A DNA stretch of 64,000 nucleotides from Clostridium cadaveris (GCF_020911725.1 NZ_CP076620.1:2865001-2929000); one strand, 5' to 3'. Shown: positions 35,038 through 45,487, counted from the stretch's first letter. A program made the numbers and translations. Notes: generated by a model from the sequence alone, not told the origin.

Positions 35038-37293
35038 TTACAATAATTCTATAGGTGCACTGCAAGCTAGAAGCTGCTTTATTCCATTGGCATCAAAAGC
35101 TATAGTAATTTTCTTATCTGCTCCCTCTCCACTTGAAGCGACTATAGTTCCCACACCAAACTTACTATGTTTAACTTTTCTTCCAACCACCATTTCTGAT
35201 AGTTCTGCACTATCTTCCCTAATAGTTTTATTATTAACTGAAGATCCATTATTATAACTCTTATTATATAAATTTTGAAGTCCATGAGGATTTCTACCAT
35301 ATGAAGTATTATTTCTATATCCTCCATCAAAAGTTCTCGATGAACCTGTAAAAACCTCTCCTCTCCCATTTACATTTTCCTTTAAATCATCTGATATCTC
35401 TCTTAAAAACTCTGATTTATCATAACATTGAGTTCTACCAAAAACTCTTCTCATTTCTGCTGAAGTCATATATAAAATTTCTTCTGCTCTTGTTATACCA
35501 ACATAACACAGTCTTCTAGACTCTTCCATCTCACTTGGTTCTTTAAGAGATGCTGCTCCTGGGAATATACCATTTTCCATTCCCACCATGAATACTACAG
35601 GAAATTCCAGACCTTTAGCACTGTGAACGGTCATAAGTACAACTGTATCTGCATTCTCATCATAATTATCTATATCAGATATTAAAGCAGTTTTTTCTAG
35701 GAAAGCTGAAAGACCTTTATCTTCTGATGTCTTTTCAAATTCAACTGCAGCTGATACAAGTTCCTCTAAATTGCTAACTCTACTTTCATCTTCTGGATTT
35801 TTTGAATTTTTAAGTTCATTTAAATATCCTGTTACTTCCAAAACATATTCTATAAATTCTGATACTGGAAGTACTTCTCCCATGGTCCTAAGTTCTGTAA
35901 GTATGTCTGCAAATTTGTTTATTGAAGTTATATTTCTCGCTGTAAGAGCTGAATTATTTTCTGCTTCCATAACTGCATCAAAAAGGCTTTGTTCTGAGTT
36001 ATCGGCAAAAGATTGAAGTTTGGATATTGTTGCATCACCTATACTTCTCTTTGGAACATTTATTATCCTTTTCAAACTAATATCATCTGCTGGATTTGCG
36101 ACTACTCTAAGGTAGGCAAGCATATCCTTAATTTCTTTTCTATCATAGAATTTTAGTCCACCAAGTATCCTATAAGGTATACCTCTTTTTATAAAAACAT
36201 CTTCAAATACACGAGATTGAGCATTAGTTCTATAAAGTATTGCAAAATCCCTATAGCTCTTACCTTTTTCTTCTTTTATCTTTTGAATTTGAGAAGCTAC
36301 AAATTCTCCTTCATCTCTATCAGAAGGAGCTCTGTACATTTTTATCTTTTCTCCGCTGGCTTTTTCTGTTCTTAATACCTTTCTCTTTCTTTCACTATTA
36401 TTCTTTATGACCTCATTTGCTGCCATTAAAATATTTCCCATAGATCTATAATTTTGCTCGAGTTTTATTACCTTAGTTAATGGATAATCTTTCTCAAAGT
36501 CTAAAATATTTCTGAGGTCTGCTCCTCTCCACATATATATACACTGATCATCATCTCCAACCACACATATGTTCTTGTATTTATCAGCTAAAAGCCTTGT
36601 AAATTCATATTGTGCTCTGTTGGTATCCTGATATTCATCTACCATTATATATTTGAATTTTCTTTGATAAAACTCTAACACCTCTTGATTGCTTTTGAAT
36701 AGTTCTATAGTTTTAAAGATAAGATTATCAAAGTCCATAGCATTATTATTCTTTAGTTTCTTCTCGTACAATATATATGCATCTGCAATTTTATTTTCTC
36801 TAAAATTATCCTCATTTTCTCTTTTAAAACTGGCTGGTCCTATAAGATTATCTTTAGCCTTACCTATTTTTGATAATATCTCATTTTCAGTTATATCCTT
36901 GTCATTTATATTAAGCTCAGCCATGCATTGTTTTATAAGAGCTTTTTGGTCATATGTATCATATATGCTAAAATCTTTTTGATATCCAATTTTATCTGCT
37001 TCTCTCCTGAGAATTCTCACGCAAGTTGAATGGAATGTAGAAATCCACATGTATTCTGCTTCATCTCCAACTAGCGTTCTAACTCTGTCTTTCATTTCTC
37101 CTGCAGCTTTATTGGTGAAAGTTATAGCTAATATTTGAGAAGGATATATAGCTAAATCATTTATCATGTGTGCTATTCTGTGTGTAAGTACTCTTGTCTT
37201 TCCACTTCCTGCTCCAGCTAATATAAGCACTTGGCCATCTATGGTAGTAGCACCTTCATATTGTTCCTTATTTAATAGAGATTTTAAGTCCAT
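35038..37293 (-). CDS. pcrA: ATP-dependent DNA helicase PcrA (UvrD family)
   Basis: 751 residues from ATG at 37293. UvrD/Rep helicase motifs: Q motif and Walker [12 protein letters not shown], motif [10 protein letters not shown], motif [17 protein letters not shown], motif [17 protein letters not shown] and [13 protein letters not shown]. The C-terminal tail with [16 protein letters not shown] is the PcrA Tudor-like RNA-polymerase-binding module. Acts in repair and conflict removal. The pcrA-ligA pairing with a 26-base gap is a standard Firmicutes operon. Confidence 0.97.
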   Translation of the reverse strand: MDLKSLLNKEQYEGATTIDGQVLILAGAGSGKTRVLTHRIAHMINDLAIYPSQILAITFTNKAAGEMKDRVRTLVGDEAEYMWISTFHSTCVRILRREADKIGYQKDFSIYDTYDQKALIKQCMAELNINDKDITENEILSKIGKAKDNLIGPASFKRENEDNFRENKIADAYILYEKKLKNNNAMDFDNLIFKTIELFKSNQEVLEFYQRKFKYIMVDEYQDTNRAQYEFTRLLADKYKNICVVGDDDQCIYMWRGADLRNILDFEKDYPLTKVIKLEQNYRSMGNILMAANEVIKNNSERKRKVLRTEKASGEKIKMYRAPSDRDEGEFVASQIQKIKEEKGKSYRDFAILYRTNAQSRVFEDVFIKRGIPYRILGGLKFYDRKEIKDMLAYLRVVANPADDISLKRIINVPKRSIGDATISKLQSFADNSEQSLFDAVMEAENNSALTARNITSINKFADILTELRTMGEVLPVSEFIEYVLEVTGYLNELKNSKNPEDESRVSNLEELVSAAVEFEKTSEDKGLSAFLEKTALISDIDNYDENADTVVLMTVHSAKGLEFPVVFMVGMENGIFPGAASLKEPSEMEESRRLCYVGITRAEEILYMTSAEMRRVFGRTQCYDKSEFLREISDDLKENVNGRGEVFTGSSRTFDGGYRNNTSYGRNPHGLQNLYNKSYNNGSSVNNKTIREDSAELSEMVVGRKVKHSKFGVGTIVASSGEGADKKITIAFDANGIKQLLACSAPIELL

Positions 37294-37422
37294 TAAATCA
37301 CTCCCTTTCGTGATGTACAAATTATTATATCACAATATATTAATTCTTTTAATCCTCATATATTAAAGGGAGGTTTCCCTCCCCTTATTCTTTATGTCTC
37401 AATATGTTTATACAAGTTAAGA

Positions 37423-37728
37423 TTATTCGTTTTTTAAATCCATACGTTCTAAGACTGTTTTATATCCATCACTGCCATAATTCAATGCTTTATTAACTCT
37501 GCTTATTGTTGCAGTGCTAGCCCCAGTTTTATGAGCTATTTCCTGATACGTCTTTTTATCTTGAAGCATTTTTGCCACTTGCAGCCTTTGCTCTAAAGAT
37601 TTTATTTCATTAATAGTACAAATGTCTTCAAAGAATCGATAACACTCTTCTATAGTGTTTAATTTTAAAATTGCTTCAAATAATAAATCCAATTCTTCAC
37701 TTTGCAATTTTGACTTGTACTCCATCAT
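37423..37728 (-). CDS. TrpR-like protein, YerC/YecD family
   Basis: 101 residues. The Trp-repressor-like helix-turn-helix is clear (TYQEIAHKTGASTATISRVNKAL, about residues 60-82) after an alpha-helical N-terminus. YerC-type proteins commonly lie beside pcrA-ligA in Firmicutes; they are probable DNA-binding regulators with no proven ligand. A GC-rich hairpin (GGGAGG with CCTCCC, near 37368-37383) separates it from pcrA. Confidence 0.88.
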   Translation of the reverse strand: MMEYKSKLQSEELDLLFEAILKLNTIEECYRFFEDICTINEIKSLEQRLQVAKMLQDKKTYQEIAHKTGASTATISRVNKALNYGSDGYKTVLERMDLKNE

Positions 37729-37824
37729 GAATTATAACACCCCTCACTAATCCTACTATTAATTTATATATTACCATTAATTTCATTGTTATACTATAGT
37801 TTTTGAAATAACTTAATTTTTCGC

Positions 37825-37905
37825 AAAAAAAACACAACCCTTGGGGGAAGGTTGTGCTTGGGAATAAATAAAAAGGGGGCTATCTATCTTTTTATTTATC
37901 TTGCA
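37825..37905 (-). ncRNA. candidate stand-alone small RNA of about 80 nt
   Basis: A promoter, two hairpins and a terminator stand together with no reading frame. Transcript starting near 37905 would fold ATAAATAAAAAG (37899..37888) with CTTTTTATTTAT (37875..37864) around a loop containing CCCC, then a short TTCCC linker, then the terminator hairpin CACAACC/GGTTGTG (37856..37833) whose loop holds TTCCCCC, then eight T. Unpaired C-rich stretches of this kind in Gram-positive small RNAs pair with Shine-Dalgarno sequences. It explains the gene-free stretch 37729-38073. Not matched to any known family. Confidence 0.55.
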
Positions 37906-37911
37906 TGCATT

Positions 37912-37940
37912 ATTATAGTAAATTCCCCTTTTTTATTCAA
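37912..37940 (-). promoter_or_regulatory. promoter of the candidate small RNA
   Basis: TTGAAT (37940..37935), exactly 17 bases, then TATAAT (37917..37912) on the minus strand. It faces only the hairpin region, not a nearby start codon. Confidence 0.6.
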
Positions 37941-38073
37941 CCACACTAAAATTAGTAATTAGTAATTTTAAATTCCTTACATTAAAAAATTCTTATATTC
38001 TTCTTTACTGAATAATAAATGTCATATTTATTTGCTATCTTTATACTATATTTGTTAAATTTTAAACATTGAC

Positions 38074-38790
38074 TTAAATTGATTTTAGCACCATTATCTC
38101 TTCATCTGTAAGCTCCCTATATTGGCCTTCCTCTAACTCTTCGTCTAAGTCTATAGGTCCAAACTTTATCCTCTTTAAATAAATCACCTTTTTCTCTAGA
38201 GCTTCAAACATTCTTTTTACTTGATGAAACTTTCCTTCATGAATGGTCACTAAAACCTCGCTAAATTCTTCCTCGCTCTTTATTATTTCAAGTTTTCCAG
38301 GAAGACACTTGTATCCATCATCAATAGTTATGCCTCTTTCAAAAGCTCTTTGATCCTTCTCGTTTACACCCTTGTTGATATGAGCATAATATACTTTGTC
38401 AACATGATTTTTAGGCGATATAAGTCTGTGATTTAGTTCTCCATCATTAGTAAGAAGAAGAAGTCCAACTGTATCCTTATCTAATCTTCCTACTGGAAAT
38501 GGATTGAAAACCGCATCTTCCGGTTCAAGCAAATCGACTACCGTAGGGTCAAACTTATCAAATGTGGCTGAAACATAGCCATCTGCCTTATTCATAAGAA
38601 GATAAACGTATTTTTTATATTCAATTCTTTCCCCATTTATCTCGATAACAGATTTATCTGGGTCTATTTGAACTGAGCTGTCTTTTAAAATAACTCCATC
38701 AACAGTTACATTTCCCTTTTTAACTATTGCCTTTATTTCTTTTCTGCTTCCATAACCTAAGTTTGAAAGTACTTTATCTAATCTTTCCAT
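38074..38790 (-). CDS. RsuA-type 16S rRNA pseudouridine synthase
   Basis: 238 residues. N-terminal S4 RNA-binding domain (MERLDKVLSNLGYGSRKEIK), then the RsuA/RluB/E/F catalytic domain with Asp in GRLDKDTVGLLLLTNDG and the HEGKFHQVKRMFEAL motif. Isomerises a uridine in ribosomal RNA; RsuA (16S position 516) is the closest type by length, but RluB-like specificity cannot be excluded. Single gene. No terminator lies directly after its stop, so readthrough into the small-RNA region is possible. Confidence 0.9.
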   Translation of the reverse strand: MERLDKVLSNLGYGSRKEIKAIVKKGNVTVDGVILKDSSVQIDPDKSVIEINGERIEYKKYVYLLMNKADGYVSATFDKFDPTVVDLLEPEDAVFNPFPVGRLDKDTVGLLLLTNDGELNHRLISPKNHVDKVYYAHINKGVNEKDQRAFERGITIDDGYKCLPGKLEIIKSEEEFSEVLVTIHEGKFHQVKRMFEALEKKVIYLKRIKFGPIDLDEELEEGQYRELTDEEIMVLKSI

Positions 38791-38878
38791 CAGTTATCCT
38801 CCATGTATATATACTAATATTTATAGTATATGTAATTTTTCTTTAGTGCAAGAGATTTTATATCTGCCATATTAATAT

Positions 38879-40915
38879 TTATATAGCATCTTCAGTATCT
38901 GTTGATTTTTCTACATTAAATTCATAAAGCTTATAATCTTCATATGCTGACTTTTTATGAAAACTTTTTGCAAGAACCAATAATTTATGAACCCCTTCCG
39001 CAAAAGGCATAAAGGAATAAAAATTTTTCTTGCTGTAACTTTGAACTCTCTTCCAATCTCCTCTTTCCATTAAATAAAATTCATATACAACGTCACGACC
39101 TCCACTGCTTTCTACAAAAAAATCTACTCCGTTATTTACATGTATAACAGGTACACTAGCTTTTATTTTTATATCAGTAACAGGGAGAGTATCATGTACT
39201 AATATCTTCACTTGCTTTTTGCAATCATATTCCTTTTTACTAAATTTATTTTTTCCATATATATCAACGACATACTTTCCACTTACCTTTGGAATAAAAC
39301 AATATCTTTTACTAATTCCATATTGAGTTTCCTCAACAATTCTATCATTTATAGTAAGAGTATATTTTATATAAGTATTTGATGTATTTTCAGCTATTAT
39401 ATCAAGAGCTATTTTATCCTTTATCCTATAATATTCATTAGAATTCATAAGGACATAATCTAAAGTTCCTGATATAAATTCCTGTACATTAAAGCATTCA
39501 AAGGTCTCACAATCAAATTCTTTGGTAGATCCTATGTCCTTTACTCTAATATGGAGCTTATAATTTCCGCCTTTATTTGGTGTAAAGCTCATCCAATTTG
39601 ACTTGCTGTAATCTCTACATTCTACCTCTTCATCTTCATTGTATACTTTAAATTGATATAATGGATCAATTCCTCCTGTAGTATCTACACGTACAGTTAT
39701 AGTTTCTCCTTTTACATAATTTCTCGCTTTATCTATTACTATATTCTTTATTTTTATAGGAACATACTGTTCATTTGTTATTTCAAAATTCATAGAACTC
39801 ATGGCTTCGTATTCTTCTTTTGAGGATACATCTTTTACAAAGGTTTTTATTGTATACTGTCCTTCTGCTTTAGACTTCCATACAAAAGTATTCATTCTAG
39901 TAAATCCGCTGTCTTCTTCATGGATGCCTTCTATCAGAAATCTATATCTTAGGTCTTTCCCTCCAACAGCTAGAGTCTGAAAAGATATCTCTCTATTTAA
40001 TAATTGTGGTGATGCCATATCGCTATTAAAGTTTAATATCTTCACATCATTGTAAGGTTTTACTTCATAATTTAAAATAGCTCTATCATCATATTCCTCT
40101 AAAGAATACATATCCTTTATCATACATAGAAGCTTGTAATTTCCTTGATTCTTTTCTATATAAGAGAATATAGGCTTCGTAGAATAATCTTGACTGAATT
40201 CTACATGTCCATTTTTATCTGCTTTATAGAATTTATATAAAACATTCTTGTTTTCTTTATTTAATACATCGACTTTAACCGCAATTTCCTCATCAACTAA
40301 AAAATCACCCTCAGTTAATGGTGTGAAACCCGAGATTTCCACTGGAATAGGTTCTCTTACATTGAATCTCACAGTTTTAAAGTCATCAAATTTATTTGAA
40401 GAATTTATATTTTTACATTCAACTAAAATTTCTTGACTACCTTGATCCTGTATAGTGTATATTAGTACATTTTCAATGCTGTAATCTTTTATGAGCTCCC
40501 ATGAATCTTCAACTCGTATCCAATATCTATACATAACATCAGTGTAATTTGTTTCAACAACTAAAGTAAGTTTTTCTCCTACTCTATATTCATCTTTATT
40601 TAGTCTTATATAGTTTATTATATCTTCGTTATCATCTTCTCCTATTTTATAAGAAATTCTTGAAACATAAATAGAATTTTTCTTACCTTCTTTTTCTTTT
40701 GCCTGAACCATTACTATATATTCCCCATTATTTATTGGATTCCAAGTGCATATCTTTTCTTCAGAATAGTCTTTAATTGTTTTCCACAATCCTTTATTTC
40801 CAATCATAAATTTGTAAAGTAAATTTTTTTTATATTCATTAGCAATAATTATATTTTTACCATTATGCACTTTTTGTGGCTCTTGTGACTCAATTTTTAT
40901 CTCTATCTCGTTCAT
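38879..40915 (-). CDS. cytoplasmic protein of seven triple-tyrosine (Y_Y_Y) repeats
   Basis: 678 residues with no signal peptide or membrane helix. About seven repeats of some 95 residues, each with a Tyr-Lys/Arg-Phe-type strand, a DYS or similar turn, a Gly-x-Tyr strand and a final KD..S..EY segment (examples: LLYKFMIGNKGLWKTIKDYS, MYRYWIRVEDSWELIKDYS, VVYEFYLMERGDWKRVQSYS). These match the immunoglobulin-like Y_Y_Y fold, usually found after beta-propellers in sensor proteins. Here the domains stand alone, which is unusual. Function unknown; a scaffold or binding role is inferred only from the repeats. Confidence 0.75.
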   Translation of the reverse strand: MNEIEIKIESQEPQKVHNGKNIIIANEYKKNLLYKFMIGNKGLWKTIKDYSEEKICTWNPINNGEYIVMVQAKEKEGKKNSIYVSRISYKIGEDDNEDIINYIRLNKDEYRVGEKLTLVVETNYTDVMYRYWIRVEDSWELIKDYSIENVLIYTIQDQGSQEILVECKNINSSNKFDDFKTVRFNVREPIPVEISGFTPLTEGDFLVDEEIAVKVDVLNKENKNVLYKFYKADKNGHVEFSQDYSTKPIFSYIEKNQGNYKLLCMIKDMYSLEEYDDRAILNYEVKPYNDVKILNFNSDMASPQLLNREISFQTLAVGGKDLRYRFLIEGIHEEDSGFTRMNTFVWKSKAEGQYTIKTFVKDVSSKEEYEAMSSMNFEITNEQYVPIKIKNIVIDKARNYVKGETITVRVDTTGGIDPLYQFKVYNEDEEVECRDYSKSNWMSFTPNKGGNYKLHIRVKDIGSTKEFDCETFECFNVQEFISGTLDYVLMNSNEYYRIKDKIALDIIAENTSNTYIKYTLTINDRIVEETQYGISKRYCFIPKVSGKYVVDIYGKNKFSKKEYDCKKQVKILVHDTLPVTDIKIKASVPVIHVNNGVDFFVESSGGRDVVYEFYLMERGDWKRVQSYSKKNFYSFMPFAEGVHKLLVLAKSFHKKSAYEDYKLYEFNVEKSTDTEDAI

Positions 40916-41056
40916 CTTTAGACCCCCGCAATATGATATATATTTTAATTATACTATAATTCCATATTTTGTAATAGGGTTTTCAGGACTATTTTACCGA
41001 TTTTAAGAATAATTAATTTATTTATTTGTAAAACTACTCTTAAGGAGGTGTTGATT

Positions 41057-41233
41057 ATGCCAGGATTTACAAAAGGTACGTTCATAGATTACAAATTTAA
41101 TAGTGATCCAAAAAATCCAAAGGATAAAAATATTCTTACTAGTTCTACCATAGTTCAAGGATATGAAAATATAATAAATACTGATGATATAGCAAAAGAA
41201 GTAAAGTCTAATGTTAAGAATGAGTTTAAGTAA
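41057..41233 (+). CDS. small conserved-looking protein, 58 residues
   Basis: ATG at 41057 follows a near-perfect AAGGAGGT at good spacing; TTG and GTG codons just upstream overlap that site. The product starts MPGFTKGTFIDYKFNSDPK, hydrophilic, with a VKSNVKNEFK end. No family recognised. A strong terminator follows 15 bases later, so it is an independent small gene, divergent from the Y_Y_Y gene. Confidence 0.65.
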   Translation: MPGFTKGTFIDYKFNSDPKNPKDKNILTSSTIVQGYENIINTDDIAKEVKSNVKNEFK

Positions 41234-41248
41234 TTATCCTCAAAATTC

Positions 41249-41282
41249 AAAGGGATATCTGAAAATCTTCAGACATCCCTTT
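41249..41282. terminator. bidirectional terminator after the 58-residue gene
   Basis: AAAGGGAT and ATCCCTTT arms with an inner TCTGAAAATCTTCAGA hairpin, between the small plus-strand gene and the convergent DUF188 gene. Confidence 0.8.
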
Positions 41283-41287
41283 ATTAA

Positions 41288-41725
41288 TTACTTATTACTA
41301 CATATTATATTGTTTAAGGACCTATAAAGCCTTTCATCATCTTCTTTAGACCTTTTCTTTGGACCTTTTGTTCTTTGTCCTCCACGTCTTGCTTTAGCCT
41401 TCATATGCCTTTCAAAAAGCAATCTATCAATATTACTCTCATCATATACAAACCCTGAAGGACTAACTGCAAATGCCTTTTTTGATATCACCATAGCTGC
41501 AACACCATAATCTTGAGTTACCACGATATCCTTAGCAATGCAATTATTAAATAGTATATTGTCTACACTTTGAAACTCACTATCACATACTTTTACCTCA
41601 CCATAATTCAATGTAATTACGTGATTAATATCACAATATACTATTAAATCAAGCTGATGCTTTTTAGCTACACTTTCGATTATATCACGTCCTGCGCAAC
41701 CATCACCATCTACTAAAATCCTCAT
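41288..41725 (-). CDS. YaiI/YqxD family protein (DUF188, UPF0178)
   Basis: 145 residues. Starts RILVDGDGCAGRDIIE and contains VTQDYGVAAMVISKKAFAVSPSG and a basic RRGGQRTKGPK segment, the hallmarks of the DUF188 family. The pattern of acidic residues resembles a PIN-like nuclease fold, but no activity is established. Its ATG overlaps the pgi stop (TAATG), so it is co-translated with pgi. Confidence 0.9.
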   Translation of the reverse strand: MRILVDGDGCAGRDIIESVAKKHQLDLIVYCDINHVITLNYGEVKVCDSEFQSVDNILFNNCIAKDIVVTQDYGVAAMVISKKAFAVSPSGFVYDESNIDRLLFERHMKAKARRGGQRTKGPKKRSKEDDERLYRSLNNIICSNK

Positions 41726-43074
41726 TATAATCTCTTTTCTAACTCTGCCTTTAACTCTTCATATCCTGGCTTTCCTAAAAGAGCAAACATATTCTTCTTA
41801 TAAGCTTCTACTCCTGGTTGATTGAATGGATTAACTCCTAGTAAGTATCCACCTATTCCACATGCTTTTTCAAAGAAAAATACCATTTGTCCAAAATAGT
41901 ATGGAGTCATTTCAGGTATATTTATTATCATATTAGGTACTCCACCATCATGATGGGCAAGAAGTGTTCCTTCAAATGCCTTATCATTTACAAACTGCAT
42001 TGTCTTTCCTGCAAGGAAATTTAATCCATCTATGTTTTCAGGTGATGCCTCTATTTCTACTTCTGATGGAACCTTTTCTACTTGAAGAACTGTTTCAAAC
42101 ATAGTTCTAGCACCTTCTTGTATGAACTGTCCCATTGAGTGAAGGTCTGTAGAGAAATCTACTGCTGCTGGGAATATTCCCTTATTGTCTTTTCCATCGC
42201 TTTCTCCATAAAGCTGTTTCCACCATTCACCAATAAAATGTAATCTTGGCTCATAATTAACTAAGATCTCTATATCTTTTCCTTTTCTATTTAATATATT
42301 TCTTACTGCAGCATATTTATAGCAGTCATTTCCCATAACATTTTCATTAGCAAAATAATCAGCTGCATCCTTTGCACCTTCCATTATTTCATCTATATTA
42401 ACTCCTGAAACTGCTATTGGAAGTAGACCTACAGCTGTTAATACTGAATATCTTCCTCCTACATTGTCAGGTATTACAAATGTTTCATAACCCTCTGCAT
42501 CTGATAAAGATTTTAAAGCTCCTCTGCTCTTATCCGTAGTCGCAAATATCCTTTCTTTTGCGCCTTCTTTTCCATATTTCTTTTCCATCAAATCCTTGAA
42601 CACTCTAAATGCAATAGCTGGTTCTGTAGTAGTTCCAGATTTAGATATGACATTTACAGAAATGTCTTTGTCCTTAACTAGATTTAAAAGATCATTCATA
42701 TATGTTGAACTTATATTGTTTCCCACAAAAAAGATATATGGGTTTTTTCTCTCTTCTTTTTCTATAGAGTTAAAGAAACTATTATTTAACATTTCTATAG
42801 CTGCTCTAGCTCCTAAATAAGAACCACCTATTCCGATTACTATAAGAACTTCTGAATTCTTTTTTATCTTTTCTGCTGCATTTTTTATTCTTGTAAATTC
42901 TTCTTTGTCATAATCATAAGGTAATGAAAGCCATCCTAAAAAGTCATTACCTGCTCCAGTTCCTTCATGAAGTTTTTTGTGAGCATCCTTAACCATTTCC
43001 TGCATATACTCTATCTCATGGTCAACTACATAAGGATTGATTTTTGATAAATCTAAGCTTAACATTTTCTTCAT
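41725..43074 (-). CDS. pgi: glucose-6-phosphate isomerase
   Basis: 449 residues, the normal bacterial length. Interconverts glucose-6-phosphate and fructose-6-phosphate. PGI signatures are present: [33 protein letters not shown] and [16 protein letters not shown] with the catalytic Lys near the C-terminus. ATG follows GGAGGT. First gene of a pair with the DUF188 gene. Confidence 0.97.
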   Translation of the reverse strand: MKKMLSLDLSKINPYVVDHEIEYMQEMVKDAHKKLHEGTGAGNDFLGWLSLPYDYDKEEFTRIKNAAEKIKKNSEVLIVIGIGGSYLGARAAIEMLNNSFFNSIEKEERKNPYIFFVGNNISSTYMNDLLNLVKDKDISVNVISKSGTTTEPAIAFRVFKDLMEKKYGKEGAKERIFATTDKSRGALKSLSDAEGYETFVIPDNVGGRYSVLTAVGLLPIAVSGVNIDEIMEGAKDAADYFANENVMGNDCYKYAAVRNILNRKGKDIEILVNYEPRLHFIGEWWKQLYGESDGKDNKGIFPAAVDFSTDLHSMGQFIQEGARTMFETVLQVEKVPSEVEIEASPENIDGLNFLAGKTMQFVNDKAFEGTLLAHHDGGVPNMIINIPEMTPYYFGQMVFFFEKACGIGGYLLGVNPFNQPGVEAYKKNMFALLGKPGYEELKAELEKRL

Positions 43075-43199
43075 ATCTTTTACCTCCAGTTTACTCTATA
43101 ATTTCTTTCTTATTATATCATAATTCTTTTGCATATATTAATCTAACACACCTTAATAATGATTACTTTTCCCTATGTTAACGTTTAATATATAAAAAA

Positions 43200-43235
43200 A
43201 GTACTAAAAAATCTTTTTTTAGATTCCTTAGTACT
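43200..43235 (-). terminator. terminator of the 52-residue membrane protein gene
   Basis: AGTACTAA and TTAGTACT arms with inner AATCT/AGATT, followed on the minus strand by seven T (43199..43193). Confidence 0.85.
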
Positions 43236-43254
43236 CATTATAAAACAAATTTCA

Positions 43255-43413
43255 TTAGCCTCCCATTAGCACTTTTACTACAAACCAAATTAATGCTCCC
43301 CATATTGCAAATCCAATTAAGACTATAGGCAAAATCACACTATATTGCGCTATAATCATTGCAAATACATCTTTCATTGAAATCTTTTCTCTAGTTTCTC
43401 TATTGTTCTCCAT
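43255..43413 (-). CDS. small single-pass membrane protein, 52 residues
   Basis: A short gene with a clear ribosome site (GGAGG, seven bases before the ATG) and its own terminator. The product begins MENNRETREKISMKDVFAM and has one long hydrophobic helix (about 19-48, SVILPIVLIGFAIWGALIWF) and a Gly-Gly end. No family recognised. It stands between opp and pgi with its own signals, so it is probably a real small-protein gene. Confidence 0.65.
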   Translation of the reverse strand: MENNRETREKISMKDVFAMIIAQYSVILPIVLIGFAIWGALIWFVVKVLMGG

Positions 43414-43486
43414 ATAGCCACCTCCATTAGTATTATAATATCACGTCATATATTATTTATCTATACTTTAAAGATTTTAAAAGCAA

Positions 43487-43515
43487 AGGTAGATGAATAT
43501 ATCTTTCATCTACCT
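43487..43515 (-). terminator. terminator of the opp operon
   Basis: AGGTAGATGA pairs with TCATCTACCT seven bases after the oppF stop codon, followed on the minus strand by TTTGCTTTT. Confidence 0.8.
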
Positions 43516-43521
43516 ATTGTT

Positions 43522-44490
43522 TTAAACTAAGTGACAAGCAACAAAGTGGTCATTGCCTACACATTTATATTCAGGAATTTCCTCACTACACTTCTTAGTA
43601 GCATAAGGACATCTAGTATGGAACTTACATCCTGATGGTGGATTTGCAGGAGATGGAATATCTCCTTTTAATATAATTCTGTTCTTCTTTATAGTAGGAT
43701 CTGGTATTGGAACTGCTGCAAGCAATGCTTTTGTATATGGATGTACTGGATGAGCATAAAGTTCATCCTTTGGTGCAAGCTCAACAAGAGATCCTAGGTA
43801 CATAACTCCTACTTTATGAGAGATATGTTTAACTACGCTAAGGTCATGGGATATAAATAGGTATGAGAAACCTGATTTATCCTGTGATTCCATAAGCAAA
43901 TTAATTATCTGTGATTGAATTGATACGTCTAGAGCTGAAACTGGTTCGTCAGCAACTATAAACTCTGGGTTTAAGATAAGAGCTCTAGCTATACCTATTC
44001 TTTGTCTTTGTCCACCTGAGAATTCATGGGGATATCTTCTTATATGATAAGGAGCTAATCCACAGACTTCCATTACTTGAAGAACTTTGTCCGTAACCTC
44101 TGATTTGGTAGCAAGATTATGCTCTAAAAGTGCTTCCCCTATTATTTCACCAACTGTTATTCTTGGGTTTAGTGAACTATAAGGGTCTTGGAAAATTATT
44201 TGCATCTCTGGTCTTAAACTTCTTAATTGCTTCTTATTTAAAGAATGTAAATCAGTGCCTTTAAAAATTACATTTCCATCAGTCTTTTCTAGAAGTCTAA
44301 GAATTGTTCTTCCTGTAGTAGATTTTCCACATCCAGATTCTCCAACAAGTCCAAGGGTTTCACCCTTTTTTATTTCAAATGATATATCATCTACAGCCTT
44401 TACATATCCAACAGTTTTTTGTACAACTCCGGCCTTGATAGGAAAATACTTCTTTAGATTTTCAACCTTTAAAATAGTCTCTTCTGCCAT
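43522..44490 (-). CDS. oppF: oligopeptide ABC transporter ATPase OppF
   Basis: 322 residues from ATG at 44490, whose first base is the last base of the oppD stop (TAATG). Walker [10 protein letters not shown], signature FSGGQRQRIGIARAL, Walker B FIVADEPVSALD, and the C-terminal Cys-rich segment PSGCKFHTRCPYATKKC typical of OppD/OppF (iron-sulfur or metal site). Pairs with OppD to power peptide import. Confidence 0.95.
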   Translation of the reverse strand: MAEETILKVENLKKYFPIKAGVVQKTVGYVKAVDDISFEIKKGETLGLVGESGCGKSTTGRTILRLLEKTDGNVIFKGTDLHSLNKKQLRSLRPEMQIIFQDPYSSLNPRITVGEIIGEALLEHNLATKSEVTDKVLQVMEVCGLAPYHIRRYPHEFSGGQRQRIGIARALILNPEFIVADEPVSALDVSIQSQIINLLMESQDKSGFSYLFISHDLSVVKHISHKVGVMYLGSLVELAPKDELYAHPVHPYTKALLAAVPIPDPTIKKNRIILKGDIPSPANPPSGCKFHTRCPYATKKCSEEIPEYKCVGNDHFVACHLV

Positions 44491-45476
44491 TATTTTCCCT
44501 CCTCGTATAACCAGCAAGCTACTTTATGACCTGGTTTAACTTCTTTCAAGTCAGGTATTTCTTGCTTACATTTTTCAAATCTCTTTTCACACCTGTCACA
44601 GAAATAACAATAATCAGGCATTCCTATTGGATTAGGTACTTGTCCTGGTATAGAATAAAGCCTTCCTGATTCTTCTTCTTTGTTTATGCTAGGCTTTGAT
44701 TTTAACAATCCTTTTGTGTATGGATGCATTGGATTTGCGAATAGCTCTTCTACTGGAGCTTCTTCAACAACCTTTCCTGCATACATAACTACTACATAGT
44801 CAGCCATTTCAGCTATAACTCCTAAGTCATGAGTTATAAGCATTATAGCTGTATTCAGCTTTTCTTTAAGGTCTTTCATAAGTTCTAGAATTTGTGCCTG
44901 TATAGTAACATCAAGAGCTGTTGTAGGTTCGTCAGCTATTAAAAGCTTTGGATTACAAGATAGCGCCATAGCTATCATAACTCTTTGTCTCATACCTCCT
45001 GATAATTCATGAGGATATGCATCTACAATTTCATCTGATCTTGGTATACCAACAAGTTTTAACATTTCTATAGCTTTATTCCTAGCCTCTTCTTTAGTAA
45101 GCTTTTGATGAAGCAATACAGCTTCTGATATTTGCTTTCCTACTGTAAAGACAGGATTTAAAGAAGTCATAGGCTCTTGGAATATAACAGAAATTTTATT
45201 TCCTCTTATTTCTCTCATTTCATTTTCAGGAATTGAAAGAACACTTCTTCCTTCGAATAATATATCTCCTCCTACAATCTTTCCTGGAGGATTTGGTATA
45301 AGTCTCATAAGAGACATGGATGTAACAGATTTACCACATCCTGATTCTCCAACTATACCAACAGTTTCTCCTTCTTTTATCTTGAAAGATACGTCATTTA
45401 CCGCTTTAACTATTCCGTCTTCTGTATAGAAATAAGTTTTTAAGTTCTTGAATTCTACTAATGTGTTGTTAGCCAT
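44490..45476 (-). CDS. oppD: oligopeptide ABC transporter ATPase OppD
   Basis: 328 residues. Walker [10 protein letters not shown], signature [15 protein letters not shown], Walker [13 protein letters not shown], and the C-terminal Cys cluster [18 protein letters not shown] follows GGGGGGATTATT. Overlaps oppF by one base. Confidence 0.95.
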   Translation of the reverse strand: MANNTLVEFKNLKTYFYTEDGIVKAVNDVSFKIKEGETVGIVGESGCGKSVTSMSLMRLIPNPPGKIVGGDILFEGRSVLSIPENEMREIRGNKISVIFQEPMTSLNPVFTVGKQISEAVLLHQKLTKEEARNKAIEMLKLVGIPRSDEIVDAYPHELSGGMRQRVMIAMALSCNPKLLIADEPTTALDVTIQAQILELMKDLKEKLNTAIMLITHDLGVIAEMADYVVVMYAGKVVEEAPVEELFANPMHPYTKGLLKSKPSINKEEESGRLYSIPGQVPNPIGMPDYCYFCDRCEKRFEKCKQEIPDLKEVKPGHKVACWLYEEGK

Positions 45477-45487
45477 AATAATCCCCC

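Noticed and set aside
35142-35369. 75-codon minus-strand frame inside pcrA
   Set aside because: It is an alternative frame of the pcrA C-terminal region with no start signals.
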